Shown piece after piece: positions 12,121 through 12,797 of a DNA stretch of 12,797 nucleotides (its first letter is position 1; every line of letters starts with the position of its first letter). Under the pieces are notes generated by a model. The model made no database searches, had not been told where the DNA came from, and worked only from the letters and a program-made list of their open reading frames with translations. Source of the stretch: Actinomycetes bacterium (GTDB lineage Bacteria; Actinomycetota; Acidimicrobiia; Spongiisociales; UBA5794). The stretch covers positions 1 to 12,797 of the forward strand of contig JAMBLK010000054.1 of the NCBI GenBank assembly GCA_023336855.1, written 5' to 3'. Both the position numbers and the translations under genes were made by a program.

Positions 12121-12159
12121 ATGACACGTGGCAGCAACAAAGGAGTCACCTCCTCGTGA
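12121..12159 (+). CDS. Possible 12-codon leader ORF overlapping the ABC ATPase start
   Basis: ATG at 12121 begins MTRGSNKGVTSS and stops at TGA 12157-12159. The stop overlaps the downstream GTG start in a GTGA junction, a common arrangement for translational coupling. It could be a regulatory leader peptide or chance; it has only a weak purine-rich site (GGAAA) upstream. Confidence 0.25.
   Translation: MTRGSNKGVTSS
12139..12154 (+). promoter_or_regulatory. Shine-Dalgarno of the ABC ATPase gene inside a small hairpin
   Basis: AAAGGAG (12139-12145) lies 10 nt before the GTG at 12156. AGGAG (12141-12145) is complementary to CTCCT (12150-12154) across a 4-nt loop, so folding would hide the ribosome-binding site. 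Confidence 0.5.
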
Positions 12160-12797
12160 GAACCGCTATTCGGATCGAAGGTCTCACAAAGGAGTTCGGG
12201 ACGCTGACAGCGGTGGATGGTCTCACCGTTGACGTCGAGCAGGGAGGGGTCATCGGACTGCTTGGTCCGAACGGCGCCGGCAAGAGCACGACGATCAGGA
12301 TGCTCCTCGGCTTGATCCGACCGACTTCGGGGGCGGCGACAGTTCTGGGTGAGTCCATCGAGCATCCCGGCACGTATATCGAACACGTTGGTGCTCTGAT
12401 TGAAACGCCGGCGTTCTACCCCAAGCTGTCCGGGGACGCGAACATGCGGACTCTCGCGGCGCTCGACGGGCAGCCCAAAGCCCGCATTGACGAAGTCCTC
12501 GAGATCGTCAAGCTCACCAGTCGGCGCGGAGATCGCGTATCTGAATACTCGCTCGGTATGAAACAGCGCCTCGGCATAGCGGCGGCCCTGTTGCGAGATC
12601 CTGACATCCTGATACTCGACGAGCCTATGAATGGTCTCGATCCGGCGGGTATTGTCGAGATCCGAACCCTCTTGCAGGACCTAGCTCAACAGGGCAAGAC
12701 GATCCTTGTCTCAAGCCATCTCCTCTCCGAGGTGCAGGCAGTGGCCGACCAGGTGGTCATCATCGACAAGGGGCGACTGATCTTCGAGGGCGATCTC
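12156..12797 (+). CDS. ABC exporter ATP-binding protein (BcrA/DrrA-like), 3' end outside window
   Basis: This is the nucleotide-binding subunit of an ABC transporter; 214 residues are visible and the gene runs off the window. Motifs are in order: the start region RIEGLTKEFG, Walker A GPNGAGKST at 37-45, signature SLGMKQR at 132-138, Walker B DILILDEP at 150-157, a D-loop region (GLDPAG), and switch His188 in SSHLLSE. The signature SLGMKQR instead of LSGGQ, together with ETPAFYPKLSG, is typical of the BcrA/DrrA group of drug, bacitracin or lantibiotic-type exporters, so a membrane permease gene is expected just downstream. GTG at 12156 is chosen because homology begins there and AAAGGAG lies upstream; the spacing of 10 nt is slightly long. 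The substrate cannot be read from this subunit, and nothing suggests that it serves the solute-binding domain of the upstream sensor. Confidence 0.93.
   Translation, partial: MRTAIRIEGLTKEFGTLTAVDGLTVDVEQGGVIGLLGPNGAGKSTTIRMLLGLIRPTSGAATVLGESIEHPGTYIEHVGALIETPAFYPKLSGDANMRTLAALDGQPKARIDEVLEIVKLTSRRGDRVSEYSLGMKQRLGIAAALLRDPDILILDEPMNGLDPAGIVEIRTLLQDLAQQGKTILVSSHLLSEVQAVADQVVIIDKGRLIFEGDL

Noticed and set aside
1..12797. tRNA, rRNA, riboswitch or toxin-antitoxin pair
   Set aside because: I saw no cloverleaf, rRNA-like block, known riboswitch core or typical toxin-antitoxin pair on either strand.

Overview
The window looks like a chromosomal segment of a high-GC actinobacterium, most likely an uncultured member of the class Acidimicrobiia. 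This is inferred from several things: an actinobacterial SOS box (TCGAAC-N4-GTTCGA), an imuA'/imuB pair of the mycobacterial kind, TANNNT -10 elements with apparently leaderless starts, a SARP/BTAD-STAND regulator, and a secreted FG-GAP-like repeat fragment of a type I associate with Ilumatobacter-like genomes. No database search was possible, so family names rest on motif recognition.

Left end (1-1700) is a worn accessory region. It holds the frameshifted 3' end of a tyrosine recombinase, a minus-strand hypothetical protein of a widespread actinobacterial family, and a fragment of a secreted repeat protein that stops at a perfect 16-bp inverted repeat. A hairpin terminator lies between this debris and a convergent dodecin gene.

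The middle (1700-6130) is rich in DNA-repair genes. A dodecin gene and the imuA'-imuB mutasome operon diverge from a short region in which a perfect LexA box fills the -35/-10 spacer of the imuA' promoter and also touches the dodecin promoter. Tandem heptanucleotide repeats lie over the imuA' start and just after imuB. A plsC-type acyltransferase (minus) and a YcaQ/AlkX-family DNA glycosylase (plus) then diverge from overlapping -10 elements that share a TAGCGTA heptamer.

The core (6179-10108) is one 1309-residue protein. It has an N-terminal SARP-type DNA-binding domain plus BTAD, a STAND NTPase, one membrane helix, and an extracytoplasmic domain that closely resembles alpha-glucoside-type ABC-transporter solute-binding proteins. 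It reads as a one-piece membrane sensor and transcription factor that would connect an extracellular ligand directly to DNA binding. This is the most striking item in the window.

The right end (10158-12797) has a divergent pair of membrane-anchored proteins with the same layout (N-terminal helix, Ala/Pro/Val linker, exported domain). One carries four near-identical 38-residue repeats plus a degenerate fifth and matches no family I know; the other is a DUF2202 ferritin-like protein. The window ends inside a BcrA/DrrA-like ABC exporter ATPase whose ribosome-binding site lies in a small hairpin and which is preceded by a 12-codon ORF that overlaps its start.
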